NCBI GenBank assembly: GCA_023395555.1
Contig: JAEWYQ010000015.1
Coordinates: 25,376 to 89,375 of the forward strand
Origin: Bacillota bacterium
GTDB lineage: Bacteria > Bacillota > Clostridia > Lachnospirales > Lachnospiraceae
Reading direction: 5' to 3'
Length of the DNA: 64,000 nucleotides
Every line of letters begins with the position of its first letter. The stretch's first letter is position 1. Positions 40,080 through 48,645 of this stretch are shown piece after piece. A program made the position numbers and the translations under genes. The notes under the pieces were generated by a model. The model did not search any database, had not been told where the DNA came from, and saw only the letters and a list, made by a program, of their open reading frames with translations.

Positions 40080-41546
40080 ATGGAAGAGAGAATAAATTCG
40101 GCTTATATCAAGAAATTATTTGAAAAGAGCAGCGATGTCTTAGTCCGCCCGATTCAGATTAACCAGAATGGAATCACCTTCTCCATCTTCTGTGTGGACG
40201 GGCTGATTGATTCCGCGCTGGTGGATAAAGGTATTTTTCAATCCATGCTGATCGACAGGAATCTGGAGAAATGCAAAACACAGCGGGAAGTCATGGATTA
40301 TCTCCTGAGCGGAGGGGCCTATCATGTGTTTACGGAGGAAGAAAGTGACTATGACAAGTTAATTAAATCCGTGCTCAGCGGTCTGGTGGCATTTCTGTTC
40401 GATGCGGAAGAAAAAGCCATTGTATATGATATCCGTGAAGCAGAGAAGCGTTCTGTTTCCGAGCCCACGGAGGAAGCTGTCATAAAAGGGGCGAAGGATT
40501 CCTTTATCGAGGTCATGAGAGCGAATACCGCCTTAATCCGAAGGAGAATACGCTCCCAGTACCTGGTTGTGGAGAGTCTGACCGCCGGGGAGCTGTCGAA
40601 GACGGACATGTCTCTGATTTACATCAGCAATATTGTCAATATGGCAACGGTGGATAAGATCCGGGATGTGATTACGGAAATAACCATTGATAATATATCC
40701 AGCCCGGCTTTTATCGAGGAATATCTGATAGAGAACAAGAAAAGCCTCTTTCCGCAGATTATGTATACCCAGAGGCCGGACCGGGTGGCGGCGAATCTCA
40801 CCGATGGCCGCATCGCCCTGGCGGTGGATGGAATTCCCTTTGTATATCTCCTCCCCTGCCAGCTTCCCATGCTGATGCAGTCACCGGAGGATTATGCAAA
40901 CCATTTTTATATCGGCTCCTCCCTGCGGATGCTGCGCTATCTTGCAATGATCGTAACCATATTTCTGCCCGCTTTTTACATTGCGGCAACAACCTATCAG
41001 AATCAGATGCTGCCGGTGCAGCTGGCTCTGTCGACCCAGGCGGCGAAGCAGAATGTGCCCTTTTCCTCCTCCTCGGAGGTTCTGGGGCTGTTGATCTCCT
41101 TTGAGATATTGATTGAGGCGGGCTTGCGGCTGCCGAAGAATGTGGGTACGGCCATGTCCATTCTGGGCGGTATCGTGGTAGGACAGGCCGCTGTTGCCGC
41201 TAATATATTATCTCCTCTGGTGGTGGTAATCGTATCCCTGGCAGGCATTGCCGGCTTTATTGTCCCGAACCAGGATCTGAGCAGCGGAATCCGGGTGATC
41301 CGGTTTATTTTTGCAGTGATTGCCGCCCTTGGAGGCTTCCTTGGTCTGGCCGTCGGGCTGATTCTGCTGCTGACTCATCTTTGCAGCCTGGATAACTACG
41401 GGGTGGCGTATCTGGCGCCCTTTGTGGACGGGGAGAAAAGCAATCATAAGGATACCCTGTTCCGTTTTCCCATTAAATATTTCACCCGAAGGCCGGAGGG
41501 AATTGCTCCTGAGAATCCGAAAAAACAGGCCGGGGATGCACCGTAA
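40080..41546 (+). CDS. Spore germination protein, GerA family
   Basis: 488 residues. The A subunit of a nutrient germinant receptor in the spore inner membrane. A large N-terminal cytoplasmic domain (residues ~1-270, with RRRIRSQYLVVESLTAGE) is followed by about five membrane helices (~285-450), with the family signature around YTQRPDRVAANLTDGRIALAVDG. GCGAGGGA precedes the ATG at 40080. The stop overlaps the GerC region start (TAATG). Confidence 0.95.
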   Translation: MEERINSAYIKKLFEKSSDVLVRPIQINQNGITFSIFCVDGLIDSALVDKGIFQSMLIDRNLEKCKTQREVMDYLLSGGAYHVFTEEESDYDKLIKSVLSGLVAFLFDAEEKAIVYDIREAEKRSVSEPTEEAVIKGAKDSFIEVMRANTALIRRRIRSQYLVVESLTAGELSKTDMSLIYISNIVNMATVDKIRDVITEITIDNISSPAFIEEYLIENKKSLFPQIMYTQRPDRVAANLTDGRIALAVDGIPFVYLLPCQLPMLMQSPEDYANHFYIGSSLRMLRYLAMIVTIFLPAFYIAATTYQNQMLPVQLALSTQAAKQNVPFSSSSEVLGLLISFEILIEAGLRLPKNVGTAMSILGGIVVGQAAVAANILSPLVVVIVSLAGIAGFIVPNQDLSSGIRVIRFIFAVIAALGGFLGLAVGLILLLTHLCSLDNYGVAYLAPFVDGEKSNHKDTLFRFPIKYFTRRPEGIAPENPKKQAGDAP

Positions 41547-41560
41547 TGGAGGAATTGACG

Positions 41561-42688
41561 ATGAAACGACGTATGTTCCCTGGAATACTTTCCTTATTGT
41601 TGTGCGGGCTGCTGTGCGGCTGTACGCATGACATGAACCGGAAGGAGATTGATGAAATTGATCTGGCCCTGGTACTGGGAATTGATTATTCTGACTCCGA
41701 ATATGAATTAAGCGCTCTTTACAGCGCCGGAGGAGGAGCGGATTCAGAGGAAGGGGGAGCTTCCGGCGAGGAGAAGCTGGCAAAGGGAAAGGGCGGCTCC
41801 ATGTATGAAGCGCTGGAGGATCTGAAGCAAAAGAACAGGAAGAATATCACCCTGGCTCAGGCGGGTTCCTTTTTAATCGGTGAGGCGGCGGCAGAGCAGG
41901 GGCTTGACCGGTGTCTGGACTTTCTAAAGCGGGATGAGACGGTTAAGATGGAGGCCTTGCTCTATATTGTAAAGGGAACGAAAGCAATTGATTTCATGGA
42001 AGAGGGAATCAAGCAGGAACAGGTTATCCATGAGGATCTGAAGGCAATACAGCAGAAGCAGAAGGAGCTTCTGACCCGCAACGACAATACCTTTGTCAAT
42101 ATTTTAAATGATATGGAGCAGAGTTATTCCGGTATTCTGCTGCCGTATATCACAGCCACGGAAGCTGGTTTTTTAATAGAAGGATATGGAGTATTCCAGG
42201 ACTTAAAGCTGGCGGATTATCTGGATACCCAGACCTCGGACGGGGTGAATTTTATCCGGAATACCATGCGGAGCTATCCCATCTATCTGCCGGAGGGAGT
42301 CAGTCTGGCCATCTCTTATACCAATACAAAATTAAAGGCGGAGTGGAAGGATAATGTAGTTACTGTGACCATCCAGGTGTATTTTGAAACCATGCTGAAG
42401 GAGATCAATCGGTCGGGCAATGTGTTTAACCGAAGGGAGCTGCTGCGCCTGACGGAGGAACAGAATAACTATATCCGGGCCGTGCTGGAAAAGCCGGTGC
42501 AGTATTCCCATGAGAAAGGAACAGATATTCTCAACTTAGCCCGGATGGTGGAGAACCAGAATGTGCGCGACTGGAAGGACCTGGAGAAAAACTGGAAGGA
42601 GATCATTCCAGAGATACAGTACCGGTATGAGGTGCGGTCACAGATTACAAAATCTTTTATTCTTGGAGAAAATACGGAAAATTATTAA
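41561..42688 (+). CDS. Spore germination lipoprotein, Ger(x)C family
   Basis: 375 residues. A lipoprotein signal (residues 1-21, lipobox ending in Cys21) is followed by the GerC receptor domain (RKEIDEIDLALVLGIDY near the start). It is the C subunit of the germinant receptor, anchored on the outer face of the spore inner membrane. The ATG at 41561 has GGAGG seven bases upstream; an ATG five codons before overlaps the GerA stop and lacks a site. Confidence 0.93.
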   Translation: MKRRMFPGILSLLLCGLLCGCTHDMNRKEIDEIDLALVLGIDYSDSEYELSALYSAGGGADSEEGGASGEEKLAKGKGGSMYEALEDLKQKNRKNITLAQAGSFLIGEAAAEQGLDRCLDFLKRDETVKMEALLYIVKGTKAIDFMEEGIKQEQVIHEDLKAIQQKQKELLTRNDNTFVNILNDMEQSYSGILLPYITATEAGFLIEGYGVFQDLKLADYLDTQTSDGVNFIRNTMRSYPIYLPEGVSLAISYTNTKLKAEWKDNVVTVTIQVYFETMLKEINRSGNVFNRRELLRLTEEQNNYIRAVLEKPVQYSHEKGTDILNLARMVENQNVRDWKDLEKNWKEIIPEIQYRYEVRSQITKSFILGENTENY

Positions 42689-42758
42689 TTTTGATATGAA
42701 AAATAGTGCGGAAATCAAGGGTTTCCCATGTTGAGTTATAAAAAGTATAAGGAAAGGC

Positions 42759-42959
42759 ATGGTTGTGAATATGATTTATATCTTTGGCTTTACCATTATT
42801 TACACCTTGATTCGTCAAAGGGAGAAGCTGCTTAAGTCTAAAAAAAACCTGATCATCTACCTATTCCTGTCCACTGTGGGTCTTGCGCTGGGGATTGTAT
42901 ACCTGATCAATCCCTATCTGCCCAGCATTACCCTTATGATGGAAAAATACATGGAGTGA
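42759..42959 (+). CDS. Small two-helix membrane protein of the ger cluster
   Basis: 66 residues with two membrane helices (residues ~4-18 and ~31-52) and a basic loop (RQREKLLKSKKN) between them. It lies between gerC and gerB, so it may be an accessory (D-type) subunit of the receptor; small two-helix proteins are known in some ger operons. AAGGAAAGG lies upstream. The exact start (42759, GTG 42765 or ATG 42771) is uncertain. Confidence 0.7.
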   Translation: MVVNMIYIFGFTIIYTLIRQREKLLKSKKNLIIYLFLSTVGLALGIVYLINPYLPSITLMMEKYME

Positions 42960-42969
42960 GGTGATTACA

Positions 42970-44073
42970 ATGAATCGCGAGATAACCTTCCGGCAGATTA
43001 CCTTTATGTATCTGTTTATATCCATATCTACCGTACTTCGTCAGATCCCCCAGGCCCTGGCCGCCGAGGCGGGCAGGAGCGGTTATATCAGTCCCCTTCT
43101 GTCACTGGCAGCTACGGTGCCGTTGACCGCAGTGATCATCTTTATTATGAAATCCTATCCCGGCAAGAGCTTTTATGAAGTATTGGAGCAGGTGGCAGGG
43201 AGTTTTCTGTCAAAGGTGATTCTGTTGTTCTATTTTATCTGGCTGCTGCTGGCGACGACGGCAAAGGTGAGCAGCTACAGCCTTACCCTGGAATTCACCC
43301 TGATGCCCAGAACCAGATCGGATTTCTTTATGACAGTAATGCTCATTCTGGTCTTTTATGCGCTGCTTCATGGGATGAAAGCCATATTCCGCTTCTCGGA
43401 GCTGACCCTGGGCACGGTACTCATTTTGTTCGGCCTTCTTTTTCTAAGCGCGATTCCAAGACTCCGCACGGATTATCTGCTTCCCATATCCACTGTTAAT
43501 TTTTCAAAAACTGCTTTTGCTGCAAAGCATGTGGCAGCAGTTGGGGGGAATATTATTATTGCATTATTTTTTGCGGATAAGCTGGGGGTGCAGCTGAACA
43601 AAAGTCATTTTCGCAGATTGTGGGGCGCGGCATTCACCTTTACGGCACTGGCCTTCGTCATTACCCTATTTACCTTCGGAATATCGGGTGCCGGTCTTAC
43701 GGCGGGCCTGCCCTTTCCCTTCTACATCACCGTGAAGAGTATTTCCTTCTTTAATGTATTTGAGCGGTTTGAGGTGCTGGTGACGCTGATCTGTATTTTG
43801 TCCGATTATATCGCCATTGCCATATTTGCCGTGTTACTGCTCCGGTGTCTGGAATGGATCTTTCATCTGGAGAACAGTTCGTATCTGCTGATTCCCATGG
43901 CGGTAATTATTTTCTATCTGACTCATTATTTAAGCAGCACCCAGTTTGAATTTAATTATCTCTACCGGGTACTGCTGGTGAATCTGAATCTGATCTTTGA
44001 ATATGCCATACCGGCACTGGTGGCCCTGCTGTGCCTGTTCCGCAGAAAGAAGGTACCGGTAAAGCAGTCATAA
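42970..44073 (+). CDS. Spore germination permease, GerB family
   Basis: 367 residues with about ten membrane helices, an amino-acid/polyamine-permease-like fold. It begins with the typical NREITFRQITFMYL and forms the B subunit that is thought to bind the germinant. GAGGTGATT lies before the ATG at 42970. The stop codon lies inside a long inverted repeat. Confidence 0.93.
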   Translation: MNREITFRQITFMYLFISISTVLRQIPQALAAEAGRSGYISPLLSLAATVPLTAVIIFIMKSYPGKSFYEVLEQVAGSFLSKVILLFYFIWLLLATTAKVSSYSLTLEFTLMPRTRSDFFMTVMLILVFYALLHGMKAIFRFSELTLGTVLILFGLLFLSAIPRLRTDYLLPISTVNFSKTAFAAKHVAAVGGNIIIALFFADKLGVQLNKSHFRRLWGAAFTFTALAFVITLFTFGISGAGLTAGLPFPFYITVKSISFFNVFERFEVLVTLICILSDYIAIAIFAVLLLRCLEWIFHLENSSYLLIPMAVIIFYLTHYLSSTQFEFNYLYRVLLVNLNLIFEYAIPALVALLCLFRRKKVPVKQS

Positions 44074-44128
44074 CCGTTCAGTCGGCGGCGCTCCGGTATC
44101 TTTTTGCGCAGACCGATTGAACGGTTAT
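44070..44128. terminator. Long inverted repeat between convergent genes
   Basis: ATAACCGTTCAGTCGG (44070-44085) pairs with CCGATTGAACGGTTAT (44113-44128) with one G-T position. It includes the gerB stop codon and ends a few bases from the stop of the convergent M23 gene. It lacks a T run after the right arm but has TCTTTTT in the loop; it probably acts as a bidirectional transcript end or 3' stabiliser. Confidence 0.6.
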
Positions 44129-44132
44129 GTAA

Positions 44133-45242
44133 CTACTCATAAATACGAATATTGATTTCATCATCCTCATATTTGTACAGGGAACGGTAGATATAATGCT
44201 GGGCAATGGGGTCCTTGAATTGATAGACCCGGTGGTATTCACGGGTCTCCTGATTCTTAACCGTCTCACAGCGGTTGTTGTACAGGAATTGAACCAACTC
44301 GTAGCAATCGATCCAGATCTCGTTATTGCTTTCCTTCTGGGATTCATCAAAGATCAGCTGTAAACCGAAGTGCAGATGGGGGGTACGGATGTTATTGGAG
44401 TTCTCATTGCTGCTGTAGCCGGTTCTTCCCAGATATCCGATGACATCACCGGCCTGGACGATGCTTCCCTCCTCCAGGCCTTTATTGTAGGGAAAGTTCT
44501 GACGCAGATGAGCATAGTAATAGTAGCGTTTTTTATCGAAGCTGCGGATACCGATACGCCAGCCGCCGTACTGGTTCCAGCCCAGCGCCTCCACATAACC
44601 TGATTCTACGGCAATTACCGGAGTTCCCACCTGGCCCATCATATCGTGGCCGAGGTGCTTTCTGCGAAAACCATAGCTTCGGGACACCCCGAAATCATTA
44701 AAATGGCTGTAGGGATAGTTCTTTGCAAGAGGAAGATAGGCCTTCAAGCCATACCGTTCCTTCCATATCCGGCCTCCCGGGGCGGTTTCGTCCGGAACCT
44801 CGATCTCATAGGTGCCGACCATTCCGCCCAATACTGCCTCATAGGCCTCATAATAATAAGGATAGTATTTCATGTCTGCGGTCAGAGTCTCTATGGTTGC
44901 CTGCTTTGTCTTGAGCTTTTCTGCAATTTCATCCATGTGCTTTGCCTTGTACCGGGAAAAATCACCGCCGTACCTGCAGCCCAGGATTGCCAGAAGTTGA
45001 ATCCAGTTTATCTTTACTTCTTCCGACTGGGATTCAACATCATATTTGCAGGCGCGCTCCATGGCGGAGCTGGTGACATCGAAACTGACCCATTTTATAT
45101 AATCATTTCCCTGTGCATTGGTTGACACAGTAATTGCCGGCTCCTGATGCCGGAAAGGAAGAAGATAGGCAGCGAGAAGGATTAATACAATAGACTCCAG
45201 GAGTATGATATGTTTTGCTTTGATGTGACGGACCATGAGCAT
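44133..45242 (-). CDS. M23 family metallopeptidase with membrane anchor
   Basis: 369 residues. An N-terminal membrane helix (residues ~11-28) and a long middle region precede a LytM-type peptidase domain (~190-310): HLGHDMMG carries the first His and Asp zinc ligands, and TPHLHFGLQ the HxH pair. It should cut peptidoglycan cross-links outside the membrane; being next to ger genes, a role in spore cortex or in sporulation is possible. GGGGAAG precedes the ATG. Confidence 0.88.
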   Translation of the reverse strand: MLMVRHIKAKHIILLESIVLILLAAYLLPFRHQEPAITVSTNAQGNDYIKWVSFDVTSSAMERACKYDVESQSEEVKINWIQLLAILGCRYGGDFSRYKAKHMDEIAEKLKTKQATIETLTADMKYYPYYYEAYEAVLGGMVGTYEIEVPDETAPGGRIWKERYGLKAYLPLAKNYPYSHFNDFGVSRSYGFRRKHLGHDMMGQVGTPVIAVESGYVEALGWNQYGGWRIGIRSFDKKRYYYYAHLRQNFPYNKGLEEGSIVQAGDVIGYLGRTGYSSNENSNNIRTPHLHFGLQLIFDESQKESNNEIWIDCYELVQFLYNNRCETVKNQETREYHRVYQFKDPIAQHYIYRSLYKYEDDEINIRIYE

Positions 45243-45297
45243 AAGACTTCCCCAGTATTACATCGTTGTAATATTTTATGTTGTCCGTAAAGCATCT

Positions 45298-45342
45298 ATA
45301 CCATAATCGTATCATGATTATTATGGTATGGCGCTGTGCGCC
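45298..45342 (-). repeat. Dispersed double-hairpin element, copy 2
   Basis: On the minus strand, GGCGC-ACA-GCGCC is followed by ATACCATAAT, a 12-base loop and ATTATGGTAT. The order, the GGCGC/GCGCC stem and the ATACCAT stem match copy 1 at 23416-23456, while stem ends and loops differ, with compensating changes (GAG/CTC against AAT/ATT). Confidence 0.65.
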
Positions 45343-45379
45343 GGGATACACCCACTTTCCCTGGCCGGGGTACGGATAC

Positions 45380-46090
45380 TTACTGAAAGATATCCCTTGT
45401 TACTTTACCATGGGATTTCCGGTAAAGGTTGACAGAATCATCGCTGGCATCGAAGGTTGCCAGGATGATATCCCGGATATCCGAGATCCCCTTCCTGGTA
45501 AGCTGATTCTTCAGCCAGGCATCGTCCTTACCGGTGCTCTTGAGATTATCATAGAGAATATTGCCGTCAACAATGACATTGGCCAAGGGTTTACACTGGG
45601 TGGGCGTCAGCTTGAGATCCGCGGGCGTGACGGGACGCTTCAGCGACAGGGGGAGGACGCTGATGGTTCCGTTCGCCTCCAGAAAGACGGTGTGTACCTC
45701 CTCCAGGTCATAGTAGCCGCAGAGACGGCAGGCAGCAAGAAACTCATTGATATCAAGCTTTGCTTTTAACAGATTCTTCTCATAGATCTGTCCCTCCTGG
45801 TACAGAAGGAGAACCTGGGTACCTAATAATCGGCGCAGCTTCATGGATTTGCAGGTGGCATAGGAAACGAGCATGGATAATACGCTGAAGACACTCATGG
45901 CAACGAAGGGCTCCCAGAAGCTGTCGGTGGACATCACCGCCATCTCGCCGGCTATGGAACCGACGGTGATGCTGCTGATATAGTCAAACATACTCAGCTG
46001 CGACATTTCCCGGTTTCCCATGATTTTTGTGAATACAAAGAGTGAGACTAAGGTACCCAAGGCGGAAACGCCTATTTTTACAAAGTTCAT
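45380..46090 (-). CDS. DUF421 family membrane protein (YetF-like)
   Basis: 236 residues: three N-terminal membrane helices (residues ~4-80) and a soluble DUF421 domain (~85-225) of the YetF/YcaP type, e.g. TKIMGNREMSQLSMFDYISSITVGSIAGE. Some homologues are carried in spores of Bacillus and germination mutants exist. GGAGG is eight bases before the ATG at 46090; an ATG two codons upstream is too close to it. Confidence 0.9.
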   Translation of the reverse strand: MNFVKIGVSALGTLVSLFVFTKIMGNREMSQLSMFDYISSITVGSIAGEMAVMSTDSFWEPFVAMSVFSVLSMLVSYATCKSMKLRRLLGTQVLLLYQEGQIYEKNLLKAKLDINEFLAACRLCGYYDLEEVHTVFLEANGTISVLPLSLKRPVTPADLKLTPTQCKPLANVIVDGNILYDNLKSTGKDDAWLKNQLTRKGISDIRDIILATFDASDDSVNLYRKSHGKVTRDIFQ

Positions 46091-46223
46091 AAACATTACC
46101 TCCGATTAATATTACGAAATAGAAAGAAGCCCCTCTGTTTTCAATTAATAGGATTGGCCAAAAGACATAAAAATATGTTGCCTTTCTGTTTTCCGCCTTG
46201 GGAGAAGATTATTTTGTTAGAGC

Positions 46224-46496
46224 TTATACCAGCACATCGCCGCATTCCGGGTGTTCCTCAAACCATTTTACCGCATAGCTGCAGGTAGGCTTTGCCTTAA
46301 GCGCATTGGCCCGGAAATAAGCCACGGCGGCCTCCATCAGCTTTCCTGCCACACCCTGTCCCCGGAGGGAAGGGTCGACGAAGGTATGGTCAATCTGGAC
46401 CACGCCCTCCGACAGCTTTGGAAAGGTTACAACAGCAATCATATGGTTGTTGTCATCATTAAGATAAATTTTGTTTGCCTCCTGTTTAAAATCCAT
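46224..46496 (-). CDS. Small GNAT family N-acetyltransferase
   Basis: 90 residues, the short YidJ/YjdJ type of acetyltransferase. The acetyl-CoA loop is in DPSLRGQGVAGKLMEAAVAYF (R-G-Q-G-V-A at residues ~44-49) and the C-terminal CSYAVKWFEEHPE block is typical. AAAGGATGATATT lies before the ATG at 46496; the upstream extension runs into a hairpin element and is rejected. The substrate is unknown. Confidence 0.88.
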   Translation of the reverse strand: MDFKQEANKIYLNDDNNHMIAVVTFPKLSEGVVQIDHTFVDPSLRGQGVAGKLMEAAVAYFRANALKAKPTCSYAVKWFEEHPECGDVLV

Positions 46497-46526
46497 AATA
46501 TCATCCTTTCTTAAGCAGATAGGTGG

Positions 46527-46594
46527 GCATAATCGCGCCGGTACCATTGTGCAGGCAGAATTCCCCAGACATAATGATACCGGCACAATTATGC
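46527..46594. repeat. 19-base inverted repeat made of two REP-like half copies
   Basis: The arms 46527-46545 and 46576-46594 are complementary at 16 of 19 positions; the three differences are all C/T, so they form G-U pairs in RNA. Each arm contains a GTGCCGGTAY-like word close to the GGTGCCTGACACC repeats. It lies between the ferredoxin and acetyltransferase genes, both on the minus strand, and has no T run. Confidence 0.55.
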
Positions 46595-46618
46595 ATTTCG
46601 CTTTCTACAGGGTGAGTG

Positions 46619-46807
46619 TTAAAAGAGATCAATTACGCTGACAGGGCAGCCGTCACGGGCCTCCTCTGCGCGTTCCAGGCAGTCCTGGGGAATCTCTCCC
46701 TCAATTGCCTGGGATACCTCATCGTCGTTGTAGCTAAATACCTCCGGACAGACATCCACGCATAATCCGCAGCTGATGCAGCCGTCCTGGTCAACCGATG
46801 CTTTCAT
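46619..46807 (-). CDS. Single-cluster [4Fe-4S] ferredoxin
   Basis: 62 residues. CISCGLC gives Cys10, Cys13 and Cys16, and the fourth ligand is Cys54 in GCPVSVI. Cys20 and Cys43 are placed like the disulfide pair of Desulfovibrio gigas ferredoxin II, so this is a monocluster type with a possible structural disulfide. The rest is very acidic. A likely electron carrier for PFOR and reductases. AAAGGAG lies upstream of the ATG. Confidence 0.93.
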   Translation of the reverse strand: MKASVDQDGCISCGLCVDVCPEVFSYNDDEVSQAIEGEIPQDCLERAEEARDGCPVSVIDLF

Positions 46808-46938
46808 GATTGTTTTCTCCTTTCAAAGTAGAAATCATCACTGGTCTGCAAGTACCTCAGCAGAAGCAGTATGATCCTATAATTCTTGTAGCATATTACT
46901 ATTATAACTGATAATGGATAAAAATATAGCCCTCCGGC

Positions 46939-46992
46939 AATTTATTTAAATAAATTTTAGCTTGACATACAGCCGGTACAGGATGTCATAAT
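46939..46992 (+). promoter_or_regulatory. AT palindrome and probable promoter of the flavin reductase gene
   Basis: AATTTATTTAAATAAATT (46939-46956) is a perfect 18-base palindrome ending six bases before a perfect TTGACA (46962-46967). The -10 box is less clear (CATAAT at 46987-46992, 19-base spacer). A dimeric regulator could bind the palindrome. Confidence 0.4.
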
Positions 46993-47039
46993 GATGTTAA
47001 GGCATTTAGATAAAAAAGATAGAATGGAGAAAGAATCAA

Positions 47040-47615
47040 ATGACAGAGAAAGAATTCTGGAAGCCCGGCAATATGCTGTATCCCATTCCGGCTGTTATGG
47101 TAAGCTGCGGCAGCCCGGAGCATAAGGCCAATATAATTACCATTGCATGGGCGGGGACGGTGTGCAGCAGTCCGGCCATGGTATCCATATCCATCCGCAA
47201 GGAGCGGTATTCCTATGATATCATTAAGGAAAGCGGGGAGTTTGTCATCAACCTGGTAACCAGGGAGCTGGCAAAAAAGGCGGATTATTGCGGGGTTCGT
47301 TCCGGAAGGGATGTGGACAAATTTCAGGAGATGAAGCTGACGCAGCTTCCCGGAACCGAGGTGTCGGCCCCGGGGATTGCTGAGAGCCCGGTCAATATTG
47401 AATGCAGAGTGAAACAGATTATTCCTCTGGGAACCCACGATATGTTCCTTGCCGAGGTGGCGGGAGTGACGGTGGACAAGCGTTATATGGATGAGAAGGG
47501 ACGGTTCCACCTGAACAGTGCGGGCCTGGTGGTCTATTCCCATGGTGAGTACTACAGCCTTGGAGAATTGCTGGGCACCTTTGGTTATTCGGTCAGAAAG
47601 AACCGGAAGCGTTAA
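47040..47615 (+). CDS. Flavin reductase-like protein (FMN-binding split barrel)
   Basis: 191 residues. The pattern NIITIAWAGTVCSSPAMVSISI (residues ~31-52) and EFVINLVT define the flavin reductase / flavoredoxin domain that binds FMN. In anaerobes such proteins pass electrons between ferredoxin-type carriers and acceptors. GGAGAAAG lies upstream. It is divergent from the small ferredoxin gene, which may be its partner. Confidence 0.9.
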   Translation: MTEKEFWKPGNMLYPIPAVMVSCGSPEHKANIITIAWAGTVCSSPAMVSISIRKERYSYDIIKESGEFVINLVTRELAKKADYCGVRSGRDVDKFQEMKLTQLPGTEVSAPGIAESPVNIECRVKQIIPLGTHDMFLAEVAGVTVDKRYMDEKGRFHLNSAGLVVYSHGEYYSLGELLGTFGYSVRKNRKR

Positions 47616-47634
47616 AGGCCTCGCTGCTGTGTTG

Positions 47635-48543
47635 TTAATAATCTGATACAGCGGCCTTGAAATAATCGTTAAGGCGTACCGGAGCTTCTAAAACCTCACG
47701 TCCCACATACAGGGAGCGGTCGGGTTTGGTCATCACCGCCCATTTTACAAGGGATATGCTTCCGGCCCGGATCTCAAGGGCCGTGATGCATCTTGGATGA
47801 ACGCAGCTTCCGTCATTAAAATACGGAATATCCCCGGGTTTGGGAAATACAGGGCGGTGGGTGTGACCGCAGATCAGCATCTGGCTGTGATCTCTGGCAA
47901 AGTTCATGAGATTTTTCTCGATGGTGTTCTTTCTCTTATTATTCTTAGAGGTACTGGTAGGATCCTTGATACCGATCAGTTCCAGGGGACGCCATAGATA
48001 ACGCACAAGAAAGCGGGATATTTTCCACATGGTATCATTGAGAATGTCGCCCTGATGTCCATGGGCCAGAAAAATCCGGTTGTTGTTAGGACGGTACTGG
48101 AGGATTAATCCCTCTGTAATCTCGATGCCGGGAAAAAGAGGAATTCTGGAATCGATGCTGTCGCAATAGAAAGAATGACATTTTGTCTGGGTGTACCGGG
48201 GATCCCGTTTCACGACATCATGATTTCCGTAAAGCATGAACAGACGGTTATCCTGATAAAACAGGGACATAAGCCAGAAGGCGTCACTGTGAGCCTGGAC
48301 AATATCCACCATACTTCTGTTTTCCCACAGCTCATCACCGTCCCCCAGCTCGATGTAAGTATAGCCATTCTCATAATAGTGGTATAATGCGGCAAAGAAC
48401 AGATTCTGGTTGTTGGAGAAATTATCTCCCCAGCTGCCGTTGCCCCGGTGACAATCGCTCATGATTACAATCCGGGAGCTTTCATCAAAGGTAATGGTTC
48501 TGGCGGTAGCCAGGACTTGGGATAAACGTGTTGATGTGGACAA
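47635..48543 (-). CDS. Metallophosphoesterase
   Basis: About 302 residues. All five calcineurin-type motifs are visible: MSDCHRG, ELGDGDE, YGNHD, AHGHQGD and CGHTHRP. The arrangement is like UDP-2,3-diacylglucosamine hydrolase-related enzymes, but a Gram-positive has no lipid A, so the substrate is open. A TTG start at 48543 with AAGGAAGTG upstream is preferred; the 25 codons before it are Pro/Arg-rich and unlike a protein start. Confidence 0.85.
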   Translation of the reverse strand: MSTSTRLSQVLATARTITFDESSRIVIMSDCHRGNGSWGDNFSNNQNLFFAALYHYYENGYTYIELGDGDELWENRSMVDIVQAHSDAFWLMSLFYQDNRLFMLYGNHDVVKRDPRYTQTKCHSFYCDSIDSRIPLFPGIEITEGLILQYRPNNNRIFLAHGHQGDILNDTMWKISRFLVRYLWRPLELIGIKDPTSTSKNNKRKNTIEKNLMNFARDHSQMLICGHTHRPVFPKPGDIPYFNDGSCVHPRCITALEIRAGSISLVKWAVMTKPDRSLYVGREVLEAPVRLNDYFKAAVSDY

Positions 48544-48632
48544 GAGATACACTTCCTTTTTATGATGGGATTTGGGGCGTTTTCGAGGAAGAGGCGGTGG
48601 GCATCCCCTTCCTCGCACGATGCCTCGCGTAC

Positions 48633-48645
48633 GGTGTCAGGCACC
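48633..48645. repeat. REP-like palindrome GGTGTCAGGCACC
   Basis: A perfect copy of the element seen at 325-337. It overlaps the end of the DUF4474 gene, whose TGA stop (48637-48639, minus strand) is the TGA within GGTGCCTGACACC. Confidence 0.65.
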
